In this document: positions 1-8,474 of the stretch, piece by piece
Layout: each line of letters begins with the position of its first letter
How positions within the stretch are numbered: position 1 is the first letter of the stretch
NCBI RefSeq assembly: GCF_025833875.1
Contig: NZ_JAOYOD010000001.1
Span: 3,968,001-4,032,000, forward strand
Source: Reichenbachiella ulvae
GTDB lineage: Bacteria; Bacteroidota; Bacteroidia; Cytophagales; Cyclobacteriaceae
DNA: 64,000 nucleotides
Reading direction: 5' to 3'
Position numbers and translations under genes: made by a program
The notes under the pieces: generated by a model
Database searches by the model: none
What the model was told of the DNA's origin: nothing
Seen by the model: the letters and a program-made list of their open reading frames with translations, nothing else

Positions 1-79
1 AATGATAGGTCTCATTCATCTCAGGCAATAGCAAAGAATGCGATCCGTCTCTGGTTTCGAATATTTCTACCTTAGGCAT
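1..79 (-). CDS. mnmD: N-terminal fragment of MnmD-like tRNA methyltransferase (runs off the window)
   Basis: The reverse strand from the ATG at 79 encodes 26 residues beginning MPKVEIFETRDGSHSLLLPE and continuing MNETYH before the window edge. The pattern (V-E-I, then T-x-DGSHSL-x-x-PE-x-x-E-x-YH) is the usual opening of the stand-alone MnmD family, which methylates the aminomethyl group of the wobble uridine (mnm5s2U34) of tRNAs in organisms lacking the fused MnmC. Its ATG overlaps the end of ispF by 8 bp, so the two are probably co-transcribed. Only the N-terminus is visible, so the SAM-binding domain cannot be checked; the identification rests on this short motif. Confidence 0.6.
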   Translation of the reverse strand, partial: MPKVEIFETRDGSHSLLLPEMNETYH

Positions 80-560
80 TTTTGAAAATCAAAACTGTAG
101 CATGCGCAGATACTCCTTCTTCTTTCCCCACAAACCCAAGCTTTTCAGTGGTAGTGGCCTTGATTGAAATGTCATGTTCATCCATGTTCATCACTTGCGC
201 CAAAACCGTCTTCATCTTATCGATGTGCGGGTTGACTTTCGGCCTCTGGAGACAAACAGTGGTGTCGATATTACCAACCTCATACCCTGCATCTCGAAGC
301 AACTTCATCACATCCTTCAGTAAAATCTTGCTATCAATCCCTTTGTACTGAGGGTCGGTATCGGCAAAATGATAACCTATATCTCTCATATTGGCCGCTC
401 CAAGCAATGCATCGCAAATCACATGAATCAGAACATCCGCATCCGAATGTCCCACTGCGCCATGAGTATGCTCCAGCTTAATACCTCCAAGCCAAAATTC
501 TTCTCCCTCTGCTAGTTGATGGACATCATACCCATATCCTACTCTGATGTTTGGTTTCAT
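72..560 (-). CDS. ispF: 2-C-methyl-D-erythritol 2,4-cyclodiphosphate synthase
   Basis: 162 residues, the normal length for IspF. The enzyme makes MEcPP from CDP-ME 2-phosphate in the cytosolic MEP route to isoprenoids. The zinc ligands are visible as D12, H14 (YDVHQL) and H46, the HSDADV motif is at 38-43, and the late ATTTEKLGFVGKEEG segment is the family's nucleotide-binding loop. The ATG at 560 follows mazG by 11 bp and the end overlaps mnmD by 8 bp, giving a mazG-ispF-mnmD transcription unit. Nothing unusual. Confidence 0.96.
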   Translation of the reverse strand: MKPNIRVGYGYDVHQLAEGEEFWLGGIKLEHTHGAVGHSDADVLIHVICDALLGAANMRDIGYHFADTDPQYKGIDSKILLKDVMKLLRDAGYEVGNIDTTVCLQRPKVNPHIDKMKTVLAQVMNMDEHDISIKATTTEKLGFVGKEEGVSAHATVLIFKNA

Positions 561-571
561 TACTTCAATTC

Positions 572-1372
572 TTATAGTTCTTTAGCTTTCTCCCAATACT
601 GATCCATTTCCTCCAGCGTCATTTCACCCATGGTCTTGCCGTCTTTTTTACTTTCGGATTCTAAATATTGAAAGCGCTTGATAAATTTCTTATTCGTGCG
701 CTCTAGTGCTTCCTCAGGATCAATCCCCACGAATCGCGCATAATTGACCATAGAAAAGAGTACATCTCCGAACTCATCCATGGCCTTTTCCTTTTCGTTC
801 TGTTCTATTTCTTCTTTGAACTCAGCTAGCTCTTCCTGCACCTTGTCCCAGACCTGTGCCTGATCATCCCAGTCAAAACCTACTCCGCGGGCCTTCTCCT
901 GGATACGCATGGCTTTGACCATAGCAGGTAGAGATTTCGGTACTCCGCCCAATACAGACTTGTTCCCTTTCTCTTTCAGTTTCAACTTTTCCCAGTTGGC
1001 TTTGACTTGCGCTTCATCTTCGGCTTTTACATCCCCATATATATGAGGATGGCGATAAATCAACTTTTCACAGATCCCATTCAACACATCTGCCACATCA
1101 AATTCACCTTTCTCCTGTGCGATCCGAGCATAGAAGACCATGTGCAGCATGATGTCACCCAATTCCTTTTTTACCTCTGGTAGGTCATTTTCTAATATCG
1201 CATCTGATAGCTCATAAGTCTCCTCTATGGTCAGGTGTCTGAGGGTCTCCAGCGTCTGTTTCTTATCCCAGGGGCAATTTTCCCTCAGCTCATCCATCAC
1301 GGTTAGCAATCGATCAAAAGCTTTGAGTTTTTCGGGTCTGTTTAGGTCTGGTTTACTCTTCGCTTCACTCAT
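572..1372 (-). CDS. mazG: Nucleoside triphosphate pyrophosphohydrolase MazG
   Basis: 266 residues, matching full-length two-domain MazG. It hydrolyses NTPs and dNTPs to monophosphates plus pyrophosphate, cleaning non-canonical nucleotides or tuning (p)ppGpp. The N-terminal domain carries the family opening ENCPWDKKQT (about 33-42), then the metal-binding EExxE/ExxD pattern (EETYELSDAI and KKELGDIMLHMVFY); a second pattern (EELAEFKEEI, then MDEFGDVLFSMVNYARF) marks the C-terminal domain. It leads the mazG-ispF-mnmD unit. No toxin partner is adjacent, so this is the housekeeping MazG and not a MazEF component. Confidence 0.95.
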   Translation of the reverse strand: MSEAKSKPDLNRPEKLKAFDRLLTVMDELRENCPWDKKQTLETLRHLTIEETYELSDAILENDLPEVKKELGDIMLHMVFYARIAQEKGEFDVADVLNGICEKLIYRHPHIYGDVKAEDEAQVKANWEKLKLKEKGNKSVLGGVPKSLPAMVKAMRIQEKARGVGFDWDDQAQVWDKVQEELAEFKEEIEQNEKEKAMDEFGDVLFSMVNYARFVGIDPEEALERTNKKFIKRFQYLESESKKDGKTMGEMTLEEMDQYWEKAKEL

Positions 1373-1466
1373 AATAATATGATTTGCAAGGGACTTTAGT
1401 TGACAAAATGATAAGGATCACTAATTCTTTCGTGAAAGAAGCAACAAAGCTATTGGCTTTAATGTA

Positions 1467-1474
1467 TAAATTTG
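1467..1474 (+). promoter_or_regulatory. Bacteroidota -7 element (TAAATTTG) for the small NqrM-like gene
   Basis: TAAATTTG fits the TAnnTTTG -7 consensus and lies 20 bp before the ATG at 1494. No well-spaced -33 TTG is present, so this is a partial promoter call. Confidence 0.4.
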
Positions 1475-1493
1475 CAGCAAGTATTCGGAAATT

Positions 1494-1724
1494 ATGACAA
1501 CAGTACTTTTAGGAATAGGATTAGTCGGTATATTTTTCATTTTTATGAGCGTAAGACTCATCTTTTTGAAAAATGGAGAGTTTAAAGGCACATGTGCGTC
1601 GCAAAACCCCTATCTCAACAAAACGGGTGAACCATGTGGCTACTGTGGTAAAACAGTTACTCCTGGAGCCTCATGTGGCAATCCAGATAATGAAGTAGAC
1701 AAAGTATTGGGCAAATTCAACTAG
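1494..1724 (+). CDS. Small membrane protein with four-cysteine motif, NqrM/DUF539-like
   Basis: 76 residues: one N-terminal membrane helix (about residues 3-25), then a short polar tail with four cysteines in the order C-x13-C-x2-C-x8-C (CASQNPYL, GEPCGYCGK, ASCGNP). This is the layout of NqrM, the small membrane protein that delivers the Fe centre to the Na+-translocating NADH:quinone reductase, and of the short 'membrane or secreted protein' family common in Bacteroidota. The nqr operon is not in this window. The assignment to NqrM is by architecture and cysteine pattern only. A TAAATTTG -7 box sits 20 bp upstream, so it is probably monocistronic. Confidence 0.6.
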   Translation: MTTVLLGIGLVGIFFIFMSVRLIFLKNGEFKGTCASQNPYLNKTGEPCGYCGKTVTPGASCGNPDNEVDKVLGKFN

Positions 1725-1789
1725 CACATATTTAGCAACCTTTTTTAACTAACCTTGGAGCTGGGAATTGTTTTCAAACAGCCAATAGC

Positions 1790-1819
1790 TTTGTGCTTTG
1801 AAAGCTTTGAATACCTTTG
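1790..1819 (+). promoter_or_regulatory. Bacteroidota sigma-70-type promoter of glmM
   Basis: TTTG at 1790-1793, an 18-bp spacer, and TACCTTTG at 1812-1819 match the -33/-7 consensus (TTG...TAnnTTTG). The -7 box ends 25 bp before the glmM ATG at 1845. Confidence 0.7.
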
Positions 1820-1844
1820 CGCTCCCAAAAAACTACTAGCGTAG

Positions 1845-3242
1845 ATGACATTGATTAAATCTATCTCCGGAATCCGGGGAACCATTGGAGGCAAGAAGGG
1901 AGAATCTCTCACTCCCAATGATGTAGTAAAATATGCAGCTGCTTTTGGTCAATGGGCCAAAGAAAACAGTGAATTCAGAAAGATTGTAATCGGAAGAGAC
2001 GCACGTCCTTCTGGTGAGCTGATTGCCAAAATGGTATCAGGCACCTTGCAAAGCCTCGGAATAGATGTGGTGGATTTGGGTCTGTCGACCACCCCTACTG
2101 TAGAAATGGCTGTACCGGCAGAACAAGCAGCAGGCGGTATTATCATCACGGCTAGCCACAATCCAAATGGATGGAATGCGTTGAAACTACTCAATGCAGA
2201 TGGCGAATTCATCAATGATGAGCAAGGCAAGAAAGTATTGGAATTGGCAGATTCTGGTGAAATCAAATTTGCTTACTCCAAAGACTTGGGTGAATACAAA
2301 GTAGATAATAGCTACTTTGATTTCCACATCGACAAGATTTTAGAACTACCCCTGGTAGACGTTGAAACGATCAAGAACGCCAATTTGAAGATTGCTGTAG
2401 ATGCAGTCAACTCTACGGGAGCTCTGGCCATTCCAAAATTGCTAGACAAACTAGGTGTTCGTGATTATAAAATATTCTACGATGAGCCTAACGGCTTATT
2501 TCCTCACAATCCTGAACCACTTCCAGAAAACATTACCCACATCTGTAACGAAGTAGAAAGTGGGAGATACAATCTGGGCATTGTAGTGGATCCGGATGTG
2601 GATAGATTGGCCTTTGTAGCTGACAATGGCGAGCCATTCGGTGAAGAGTACACGTTGGTGATGATTGCAGATTATGTGTTGAAAAACACACCGGGTAACA
2701 CCGTCTCTAACATGTCATCTACCCGCGCCCTGAAAGATGTAACGCTGAAAAACGGTGGACAATATGAGGCCTCCGCAGTAGGAGAAGTCAATGTGGTCAC
2801 TAAAATGAAGGCTACCAATGCTGTCATCGGCGGTGAAGGAAACGGCGGTGTGATCTATCCTGAACTACACTATGGACGTGATGCTCTGGTTGGGATTGCT
2901 TTATTCCTGACGGCTCTGGCTAAGTTTGGTAAATCTTCTTCTTTTATGAGAGCAACTTACCCGAACTACCACATCTCCAAAAACAAGATTGACTTGACCA
3001 AGGACATAGATGTGGATCATGTGTTGGCAGAAGTGAAGAAAAAGTACGAAAAACATCCAATCAATACTGAGGATGGGGTTAAAATCGACTTTGAGAGCGA
3101 GTGGGTACATCTGCGCAAATCGAATACTGAGCCGATCATTAGAATCTACTCAGAATCTGAATCGCAAAACACTGCAGAAGTACTGGCCAAGAAAATCATG
3201 ATGGACATCAAGGAAATCGTAAGCGAGAAGGTAGAGGATTAA
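1845..3242 (+). CDS. glmM: Phosphoglucosamine mutase
   Basis: 465 residues, an alpha-D-phosphohexomutase of GlmM length. It isomerises glucosamine-6-phosphate to glucosamine-1-phosphate for UDP-GlcNAc, peptidoglycan and LPS. The phosphoserine loop TASHNPNGWNALK has the catalytic serine at 104; the metal loop DPDVDRLAFV starts at 249; the sugar-specificity loop is GEGNGGVIYPELHYGRD; the C-terminal phosphate-binding loop is RKSNTEPIIRIYSES. A clear promoter lies upstream and the gene stands alone. Other phosphohexomutases cannot be excluded by motif alone, but the sequence is that of the protein annotated as GlmM in this phylum. Confidence 0.9.
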   Translation: MTLIKSISGIRGTIGGKKGESLTPNDVVKYAAAFGQWAKENSEFRKIVIGRDARPSGELIAKMVSGTLQSLGIDVVDLGLSTTPTVEMAVPAEQAAGGIIITASHNPNGWNALKLLNADGEFINDEQGKKVLELADSGEIKFAYSKDLGEYKVDNSYFDFHIDKILELPLVDVETIKNANLKIAVDAVNSTGALAIPKLLDKLGVRDYKIFYDEPNGLFPHNPEPLPENITHICNEVESGRYNLGIVVDPDVDRLAFVADNGEPFGEEYTLVMIADYVLKNTPGNTVSNMSSTRALKDVTLKNGGQYEASAVGEVNVVTKMKATNAVIGGEGNGGVIYPELHYGRDALVGIALFLTALAKFGKSSSFMRATYPNYHISKNKIDLTKDIDVDHVLAEVKKKYEKHPINTEDGVKIDFESEWVHLRKSNTEPIIRIYSESESQNTAEVLAKKIMMDIKEIVSEKVED

Positions 3243-3289
3243 ATCTGCTTTTTTGATTCCATTTATCTCGCATTAGAGAGCAAAGGCGC

Positions 3290-4744
3290 TTAGTCTTCTA
3301 GCTTAAATCGAATTCTAAGCGTCACCTCATCTTCTACTAACTGCCCCTCTTCTCTTGAGGGGTTCCAGCTTGGTCCTTCTTGGATGAGTCGGATGGCCTC
3401 TTCATCACAGCCATGCCCCAACCCTTTTTTGATTTCGAAATCAGAAAGGCTTCCCGTATCGCTAACTTTAAACTTAACCACTACTTTTCCCTCCAATTGA
3501 AGGAAATGTGCCTCTTTTGGATACTCCAAATTCTCCTTGACATATCTACGAAAAGCTATAAAACCTCCATCAGGATAGGCTTCATTGTCAGGTTTTGGAG
3601 TAGTGCTGGTTCCATAACCCACTACGACCACTTCCTCTAAAGAAGCTACATCCTCGCTCATTTCTATTGTGACAGGTGCAAAGCTATCTGGCTTGATTTC
3701 TTTCTTGTTATAACCAATGAAACTAGCGACCAGGAGATCATCTTCATTTTCCAACCCAATCTCAAAATTGCCATCGATATCGGTAATCGTTCCGGTCGTA
3801 CTGCCTTTAACAATTACTGTGGCTCCAGGTATGCCTTCTCCAGATGCATCTACCACTTTTCCTTTGACCAATCGCGGACCGGCATATGCACTTCTCTCAA
3901 CAACAGCTACGGAACCTGTCACTGATTGCTTTTTTTGTACGCCGTAGCTTACGACTTCCACAGTCTCCAATTCCATTCCTTCTACAACAACATCCTCATC
4001 TGCTGCGAAAGCACTTTCTTCTTCAACCTTAACTCCTGAAACCACCCCTTGTAACTCTTGTACAATTTGGGCTTCTTCCTCCTCTGTAATCACCCTTTCA
4101 TCGCTAACTTCCCTTTGTCTGGCAACAGGTTTTGGAGCCAGCGCCAATTCTTCAACCACGGGTTGGGGAGCGATCTTTTGTTCAGACTCCATTCTAGCCT
4201 TCTCCATTCTGATCGATTCAGCGGCCTTTTGTCTTTCGATATTCTCAGGGGCATTTGACATTTCTTCTTTGGACTCATCTGTCACTTCCTGTTTCTCTGA
4301 TTCCTCTACAGTCACCTCATCTTGGACAGGCTCGGGCTGAGACAGTTCTTTCTGCTCTTGTTCCTCTTCCTCCAAAGGTGCCTCCTTGATCACTACTTCA
4401 TCACTTGGTAACAGCTGATCCACTACCAGCCACATCGTGATGGAGCTCACAAAAAGCAAAGCAATCGTTGCAGCTATACCTAGTGGTCGTTTCCACAGCG
4501 GTAGTACTTTGGTCTCCTCCTTGTCCTCTTTCGGCAATCTGTCTCTAAGTCCACGAAGTGATGAACCAAGATCGAATTCATGAGCCTCTAGACCTTGCAT
4601 GGCCTCTGCCTCGAAGGGGTGGTCCAGCAAGAAGCGCTCCACTGCATGACGCTCCCGTGGACTCAACTTACCCTTGAGATAAGCATCCATCATTTCAGGA
4701 CTCAGCTCCTTCAGTGGGTCAATATGTTTGCGATCTTTACTCAC
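3290..4744 (-). CDS. Anti-sigma-like membrane protein with carboxypeptidase-regulatory-like and TonB C-terminal domains
   Basis: 484 residues. A cytoplasmic N-terminus of about 85 residues (ELSPEMMDAYLKGKLSPRERHAVERFLLDHP, an anti-sigma-like helical segment) precedes one membrane helix (about 89-110, IAATIALLFVSSITMWLVV). Then come a charged E/Q-rich periplasmic spacer, a carboxypeptidase-regulatory-like domain (GKVVDASGEGIPGATVIVKG), and a C-terminal TonB-like domain (YPKEAHFLQLEGKVVVKFKV). The motifs VSYGVQKKQSVTGSVAVV and LEEVVVVGYGTS resemble the start of a SusC-type plug. It overlaps the upstream sigma gene by 8 bp, so the pair is co-translated. The likely role is sequestering that sigma factor and sensing an envelope signal; the signal is unknown. 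Confidence 0.8.
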   Translation of the reverse strand: MSKDRKHIDPLKELSPEMMDAYLKGKLSPRERHAVERFLLDHPFEAEAMQGLEAHEFDLGSSLRGLRDRLPKEDKEETKVLPLWKRPLGIAATIALLFVSSITMWLVVDQLLPSDEVVIKEAPLEEEEQEQKELSQPEPVQDEVTVEESEKQEVTDESKEEMSNAPENIERQKAAESIRMEKARMESEQKIAPQPVVEELALAPKPVARQREVSDERVITEEEEAQIVQELQGVVSGVKVEEESAFAADEDVVVEGMELETVEVVSYGVQKKQSVTGSVAVVERSAYAGPRLVKGKVVDASGEGIPGATVIVKGSTTGTITDIDGNFEIGLENEDDLLVASFIGYNKKEIKPDSFAPVTIEMSEDVASLEEVVVVGYGTSTTPKPDNEAYPDGGFIAFRRYVKENLEYPKEAHFLQLEGKVVVKFKVSDTGSLSDFEIKKGLGHGCDEEAIRLIQEGPSWNPSREEGQLVEDEVTLRIRFKLED

Positions 4745-5294
4745 TTTGCTCCATGCATATTTTTAGATTTCGCTTTCCGTTTTGGATGTAGCTCTTTACT
4801 TTCTTCAGATCAAAATTGGTACTATCTGCTATCTCCTGATAGCATTTTTCCTGAAGAAAGAACAAATCGACACAGCGCTTTTGTTCCTCCTTCAGCTTTG
4901 CGATACAAGACTTTAGTTTTTCCAGATTGTCTTCCAGCCGAGTCTCATCCTCATGATGCTGGAATGGCTCGGATTCCATAAAAGCCTCGCCAATTTCTTC
5001 TTCATGCCCTCTTGACTTTTGCTTACGCAATTTCATCAGGCAGTGATTTCGAGTGAGCACATAGAGCCAACTTTTGAAATGATCCACTTCGTGATTTTGT
5101 AGCTTGACCACCAGCTCTTCGAAGATCTCAATGACTGCATCCTGAGCCTCTGCTTTGCTCTTCAGATATTTGAGACAAACGCCAAGTACCAGGTGCATGT
5201 ACTGCTCGTACAGCTCTCCGAGCAATTCCATATCACCCGAGCGCTTATAGGCCTGGATGATCTCCTTATCTGTATTTGGCTTGTTTACTGTCAA
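4737..5294 (-). CDS. ECF-type RNA polymerase sigma factor
   Basis: 185 residues with region 2 (about 20-85, including YLKSKAEAQDAVIEIFEELV and HFKSWLYVLTRNHCLMKLRKQK) and region 4 (about 120-180, LKEEQKRCVDLFFLQEKCYQEIADSTNFDLKKVKSYIQNGKRNLK). The gene ends inside the anti-sigma-like gene (8-bp overlap), the usual sigma/anti-sigma layout. It is divergent from the vWA gene at 5436, which shares domain motifs with the anti-sigma-like protein and may be a regulon member. No promoter resembling that of the second ECF sigma gene (62915-63442) was found upstream. Confidence 0.9.
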   Translation of the reverse strand: MTVNKPNTDKEIIQAYKRSGDMELLGELYEQYMHLVLGVCLKYLKSKAEAQDAVIEIFEELVVKLQNHEVDHFKSWLYVLTRNHCLMKLRKQKSRGHEEEIGEAFMESEPFQHHEDETRLEDNLEKLKSCIAKLKEEQKRCVDLFFLQEKCYQEIADSTNFDLKKVKSYIQNGKRNLKICMEQSE

Positions 5295-5435
5295 TCTCGG
5301 GAAGATATCACACTTTAGGCAATCATCCGATTAACTGCCCATCGATCAATCTAAAAATTTTTTCAAAAACTTTTATGGAATCCTGATTGGCCCTGCATCC
5401 TAGTAGCAAAATGTTTCACTAAAAACCGAAGAACC

Positions 5436-7292
5436 ATGAGACGGATTACAATATTTCTACTCACATTCATCATCGCTACTGCAGCACAGAGCCCACAAGT
5501 AGCCAGACAAATCACCGGACAAGTCATCAGCGCAGATGATGGAAACCCAATAGCGGGCGTTAATGTCATTATTAAAGGTAGCCCTCAGGGCACTATCACC
5601 GATCTGGATGGCCGATACAGCATTTCTGTCATGGAAGGGAAAACGCTGAGCTTTTCTTTCATCGGCTATGTCACCAAGGAAATAAAAGTCGAGAAGCAAA
5701 GCGTAATCAACTTGGCACTCGAACCCGACATGGCTCAGCTGGAGGAAGTAGTCGTAGTAGGCTATGGAGCACAAGAAAGAAGTTTTGTCACCGGTAGTAT
5801 TGCGAAGGTGGTAAACAGAAAAGCCAAAGCCTCTGCTCCATCTATGATGATGTACGATGAATCCGCAATTCAGTATAATACTGAAGAATATGAAGCGATA
5901 GAAGAAAACATCTTTCATCAGCCCAAAAACAAGCCACTTTCTACTTTCTCCATCGATGTAGATGCGGCTTCTTACAGCAACATGCGACGTTTCATCAACA
6001 ATGGCCAGAAGCCTCCTAAAGATGCAGTCCGCATTGAGGAAATGATCAATTATTTCAGCTATAACTATAAAGAACCCACTGGAGACGATCCTTTTTCAAT
6101 CAATACAGAAATAGCGCAGGCTCCCTGGAACGAACAACATCAGCTTGTACATATTGGTCTTCAGGGCAAAAACATTCCAACGGAGAATTTGCCGCCTTCT
6201 AATCTGGTTTTTCTACTCGATGTATCTGGCTCCATGAGTAGCCCAAATAAATTGCCGCTGTTGAAATCAGGGTTCAAACTACTGGTGCAGCAGTTGAGAC
6301 CGCAGGACCGAGTAGCCATCGTAGTTTATGCTGGGGCGGCTGGTATGGTCTTGCCCTCCACCTCTGGCAAGGAAAAGGATAAAATCCTTGAAGCATTGGA
6401 CAAATTGCAAGCCGGAGGCAGCACAGCCGGTGGCGCAGGTATCAACCTGGCCTACCAAATCGCCAAGGAGAACTTCCAGCCAGAAGGTAACAACCGAATC
6501 ATTCTCGCCACTGACGGGGATTTCAATGTGGGAGAATCCAGCAACGCATCCATGGAGCGGTTGATCGAGAAAAAGAGAGAAGAAGGGGTTTTCCTCACCG
6601 TATTGGGATTCGGCATGGGCAACTACAAGGATTCAAAAATGGAAACGTTGGCTGATAAAGGCAATGGCAACTATGCCTATATCGATAACATATTGGAAGC
6701 CAAAAAGGTACTGGTCAACGAATTTGGCGGAACGCTGTTCACCATAGCCAAAGACGTAAAAATCCAGGTAGAATTCAATCCTACTAAGGTGCAAGCCTAC
6801 CGATTGATCGGCTATGAAAACCGTGCTTTGAAAGATGAGGATTTCAACGATGACAAAAAGGATGCAGGTGAACTAGGTGCAGGACACACAGTGACTGCCC
6901 TTTACGAAATCATTCCAGTAGGGGTCATAAGCAAATTCAGTCCTGTGGACGACCTCAAATATCAGGAAACCAAAATAACAGAAAGCGCCAGCGCCTCCAA
7001 TGAACTCATGAACGTAAAACTCAGATACAAAAGTCCAAAGGGCAGCGAAAGTCAATTGATCGAGCAGCCTCTGATGGACCGCAGCGTTGATTTGAGCGAA
7101 AGTTCGGAAAACTTCAGATGGTCGGCCAGTGTGGCAGCATTTGGGATGATCCTGAGAGACTCAGAATTCAAAGGGGATTTTGAAACGAAAGACGCGCTTG
7201 CAATGGCAAAGGCAGCTAAAGGAACGGATGTGAATGGTTACAGATCAGAATTCATACAACTGGTCAAAAGCTATCAGCTGATGGCGATGTGA
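5436..7292 (+). CDS. Secreted von Willebrand factor A protein with carboxypeptidase-regulatory-like domain
   Basis: 618 residues. Signal peptide at 1-17 (ITIFLLTFIIATAAQ), carboxypeptidase-regulatory-like domain at about 25-105 (ITGQVISADDGNPIAGVNVI), a SusC-like LEEVVVVGYGAQERSFVTGS stretch, then a vWF-A N-terminal segment (STFSIDVDAASYSNMRRFI) and a vWA domain with a complete MIDAS (DVSGSMSS near 265, later ATDGDFNVG). The C-terminal region matches the DUF3520-type tail of the YfbK family. It probably acts on the outside of the cell as a metal-dependent adhesion or scaffold protein. It is divergent from the sigma/anti-sigma pair, and a strong terminator follows at 7299-7331. Confidence 0.88.
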   Translation: MRRITIFLLTFIIATAAQSPQVARQITGQVISADDGNPIAGVNVIIKGSPQGTITDLDGRYSISVMEGKTLSFSFIGYVTKEIKVEKQSVINLALEPDMAQLEEVVVVGYGAQERSFVTGSIAKVVNRKAKASAPSMMMYDESAIQYNTEEYEAIEENIFHQPKNKPLSTFSIDVDAASYSNMRRFINNGQKPPKDAVRIEEMINYFSYNYKEPTGDDPFSINTEIAQAPWNEQHQLVHIGLQGKNIPTENLPPSNLVFLLDVSGSMSSPNKLPLLKSGFKLLVQQLRPQDRVAIVVYAGAAGMVLPSTSGKEKDKILEALDKLQAGGSTAGGAGINLAYQIAKENFQPEGNNRIILATDGDFNVGESSNASMERLIEKKREEGVFLTVLGFGMGNYKDSKMETLADKGNGNYAYIDNILEAKKVLVNEFGGTLFTIAKDVKIQVEFNPTKVQAYRLIGYENRALKDEDFNDDKKDAGELGAGHTVTALYEIIPVGVISKFSPVDDLKYQETKITESASASNELMNVKLRYKSPKGSESQLIEQPLMDRSVDLSESSENFRWSASVAAFGMILRDSEFKGDFETKDALAMAKAAKGTDVNGYRSEFIQLVKSYQLMAM

Positions 7293-7298
7293 TGAATT

Positions 7299-7331
7299 AA
7301 CGTCAAAGAGGTTTTGAACCTCTTTGACGTT
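7299..7331 (+). terminator. Long perfect hairpin after the vWA gene
   Basis: A 15-bp perfect stem (AACGTCAAAGAGGTT / AACCTCTTTGACGTT) with a 3-base loop begins 7 bp after the vWA stop and is followed by a T-containing stretch. It probably ends transcription. Its core GAGGTT-N3-AACCTC recurs at 21540-21554 and, slightly altered, at 62460-62486. Confidence 0.75.
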
Positions 7332-7400
7332 TCCTTGTATTCCCGAAATCTCCATTTAGATTCATTATATTTGATATACTAAAGACATAGACATCCGGAT

Positions 7401-7619
7401 ATGAAGGTAATTTTAGACATAGATGATAGCAACACTACCGCTTTTCTAAAGCTGGTAGAAGGACTAGATTACGTGAACATCTTAAAAACCATAAGTAACG
7501 AAAAGACAGAACAGTCTATTCAAGACTTAGTAGAAGCCTTCGAAGATGTGCGCTTACACGAGGATGGGAAAAAACAACTCAAATCAGCCTCTGATTTATT
7601 GAATGGACTTTTGGCTTGA
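7401..7619 (+). CDS. Small hypothetical protein, antitoxin-like
   Basis: 72 residues starting MKVILDIDDSNTTAFLKLVEGLDYV and ending in an amphipathic helical tail (FEDVRLHEDGKKQLKSASDLL). The opening beta-strand (KVILDIDDS) and the length resemble the antitoxin-like proteins often found ahead of RelE/ParE toxins in Bacteroidota, but no toxin gene follows: the next feature is a terminator and a convergent gene. It may be an orphan antitoxin or an unrelated small protein. The function is not known. Confidence 0.6.
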   Translation: MKVILDIDDSNTTAFLKLVEGLDYVNILKTISNEKTEQSIQDLVEAFEDVRLHEDGKKQLKSASDLLNGLLA

Positions 7620-7629
7620 GCGCAAAAAA

Positions 7630-7664
7630 AGTCTCATTTGGCAAGGCATACCGAATGAGACTTC
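7630..7664 (-). terminator. Bidirectional terminator between the small ORF and yceI
   Basis: A 10-bp stem (AAGTCTCATT / AATGAGACTT) with a 15-base loop; on the minus strand it is followed directly by seven T residues. It ends the YceI transcript and may also serve the convergent small ORF. Confidence 0.75.
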
Positions 7665-7696
7665 TCCTTACGTCGTAGTGACGTTCATTTAATTTA

Positions 7697-8302
7697 TTAC
7701 TTCTTAGCAGGGATAGTCACCTGAACTACCACGTCTGGCCAAAGCTTAGAGACACCATCGGCGCCTTTGTGCAACAGCTCACATACGCTGTTGAGCGAAT
7801 CTATCGCGGCTCCACCATTCCAGTTAGTCACGTCTACAGTAGTGGTCATCACCACAGTAGAGTCAGTCGCTGCATAGGTGAAAGGAACTGTATTAGTCGT
7901 GTCATTCATCATCAAAGAAACTTCGCCTTTACCATCCTTGGCAGACAAGATGCTTCCTTTTATCTCTGGAGTGTTGAATACACCGAAAAATGATTCTCTG
8001 ATTTTAGGATCACGAGTTGCCTCATTTGAGTTGACGCTTTCGGTGGTAATCACGAAACTACCGTCAGTCAAAAGGCTATCGATAGTAGATCCAGTTCCTG
8101 GAGTAACTGCTACTTGATCAAAAGTACCTGATACACCTACTCGATCAGTCAATTTAAAAGCTGTCCACTTGATTTTAGCGGCTGATGGATCGTAAGTCAC
8201 CACTTCTTTTTCCTCACTTGCAGTCTCTCCACCTTTCTTAGTAGAACATGCAAAAGTCACCACGAGGGCTGCTAATATTAATATGTTGTTTTTCAATTTC
8301 AT
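7697..8302 (-). CDS. YceI-family lipoprotein
   Basis: 201 residues from the ATG at 8302, which gives a clean lipoprotein signal (MKLKNNILILAALVVTFAC, with Cys as the lipobox residue) and lies just downstream of a good promoter; a longer reading from 8446 would pass through that promoter and is rejected. The mature part is a YceI-type lipocalin-like fold (AAKIKWTAFKLTDRVGVSGTF, then SVNSNEATRDPKIRESFFGVF). YceI proteins bind polyprenoid or amphiphilic ligands in the periplasm. Here it is presumably membrane-anchored. No functional partner is adjacent. Confidence 0.88.
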   Translation of the reverse strand: MKLKNNILILAALVVTFACSTKKGGETASEEKEVVTYDPSAAKIKWTAFKLTDRVGVSGTFDQVAVTPGTGSTIDSLLTDGSFVITTESVNSNEATRDPKIRESFFGVFNTPEIKGSILSAKDGKGEVSLMMNDTTNTVPFTYAATDSTVVMTTTVDVTNWNGGAAIDSLNSVCELLHKGADGVSKLWPDVVVQVTIPAKK

Positions 8303-8328
8303 GTGTTTGTGTTTTTTAACGGTGAACT

Positions 8329-8358
8329 CAAATTTAACACAATGAAATAGGGATACAA
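8329..8358 (-). promoter_or_regulatory. Promoter of the YceI lipoprotein gene
   Basis: On the minus strand, TTG (8358-8356), a 19-bp spacer and TAAATTTG (8336-8329) match the Bacteroidota consensus. The -7 box ends 26 bp before the ATG at 8302, which supports that start. Confidence 0.7.
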
Positions 8359-8474
8359 TAGAAGTAGCCATGATTAAAGGCTTTGTCAAGCTGTTCTCCC
8401 ATTCAGGCCTAATAGAGATCAGTCCTTGACAAAGCCGGAACCACATGGTGTTTCCTCCTACTGGTCCAAAAGAA

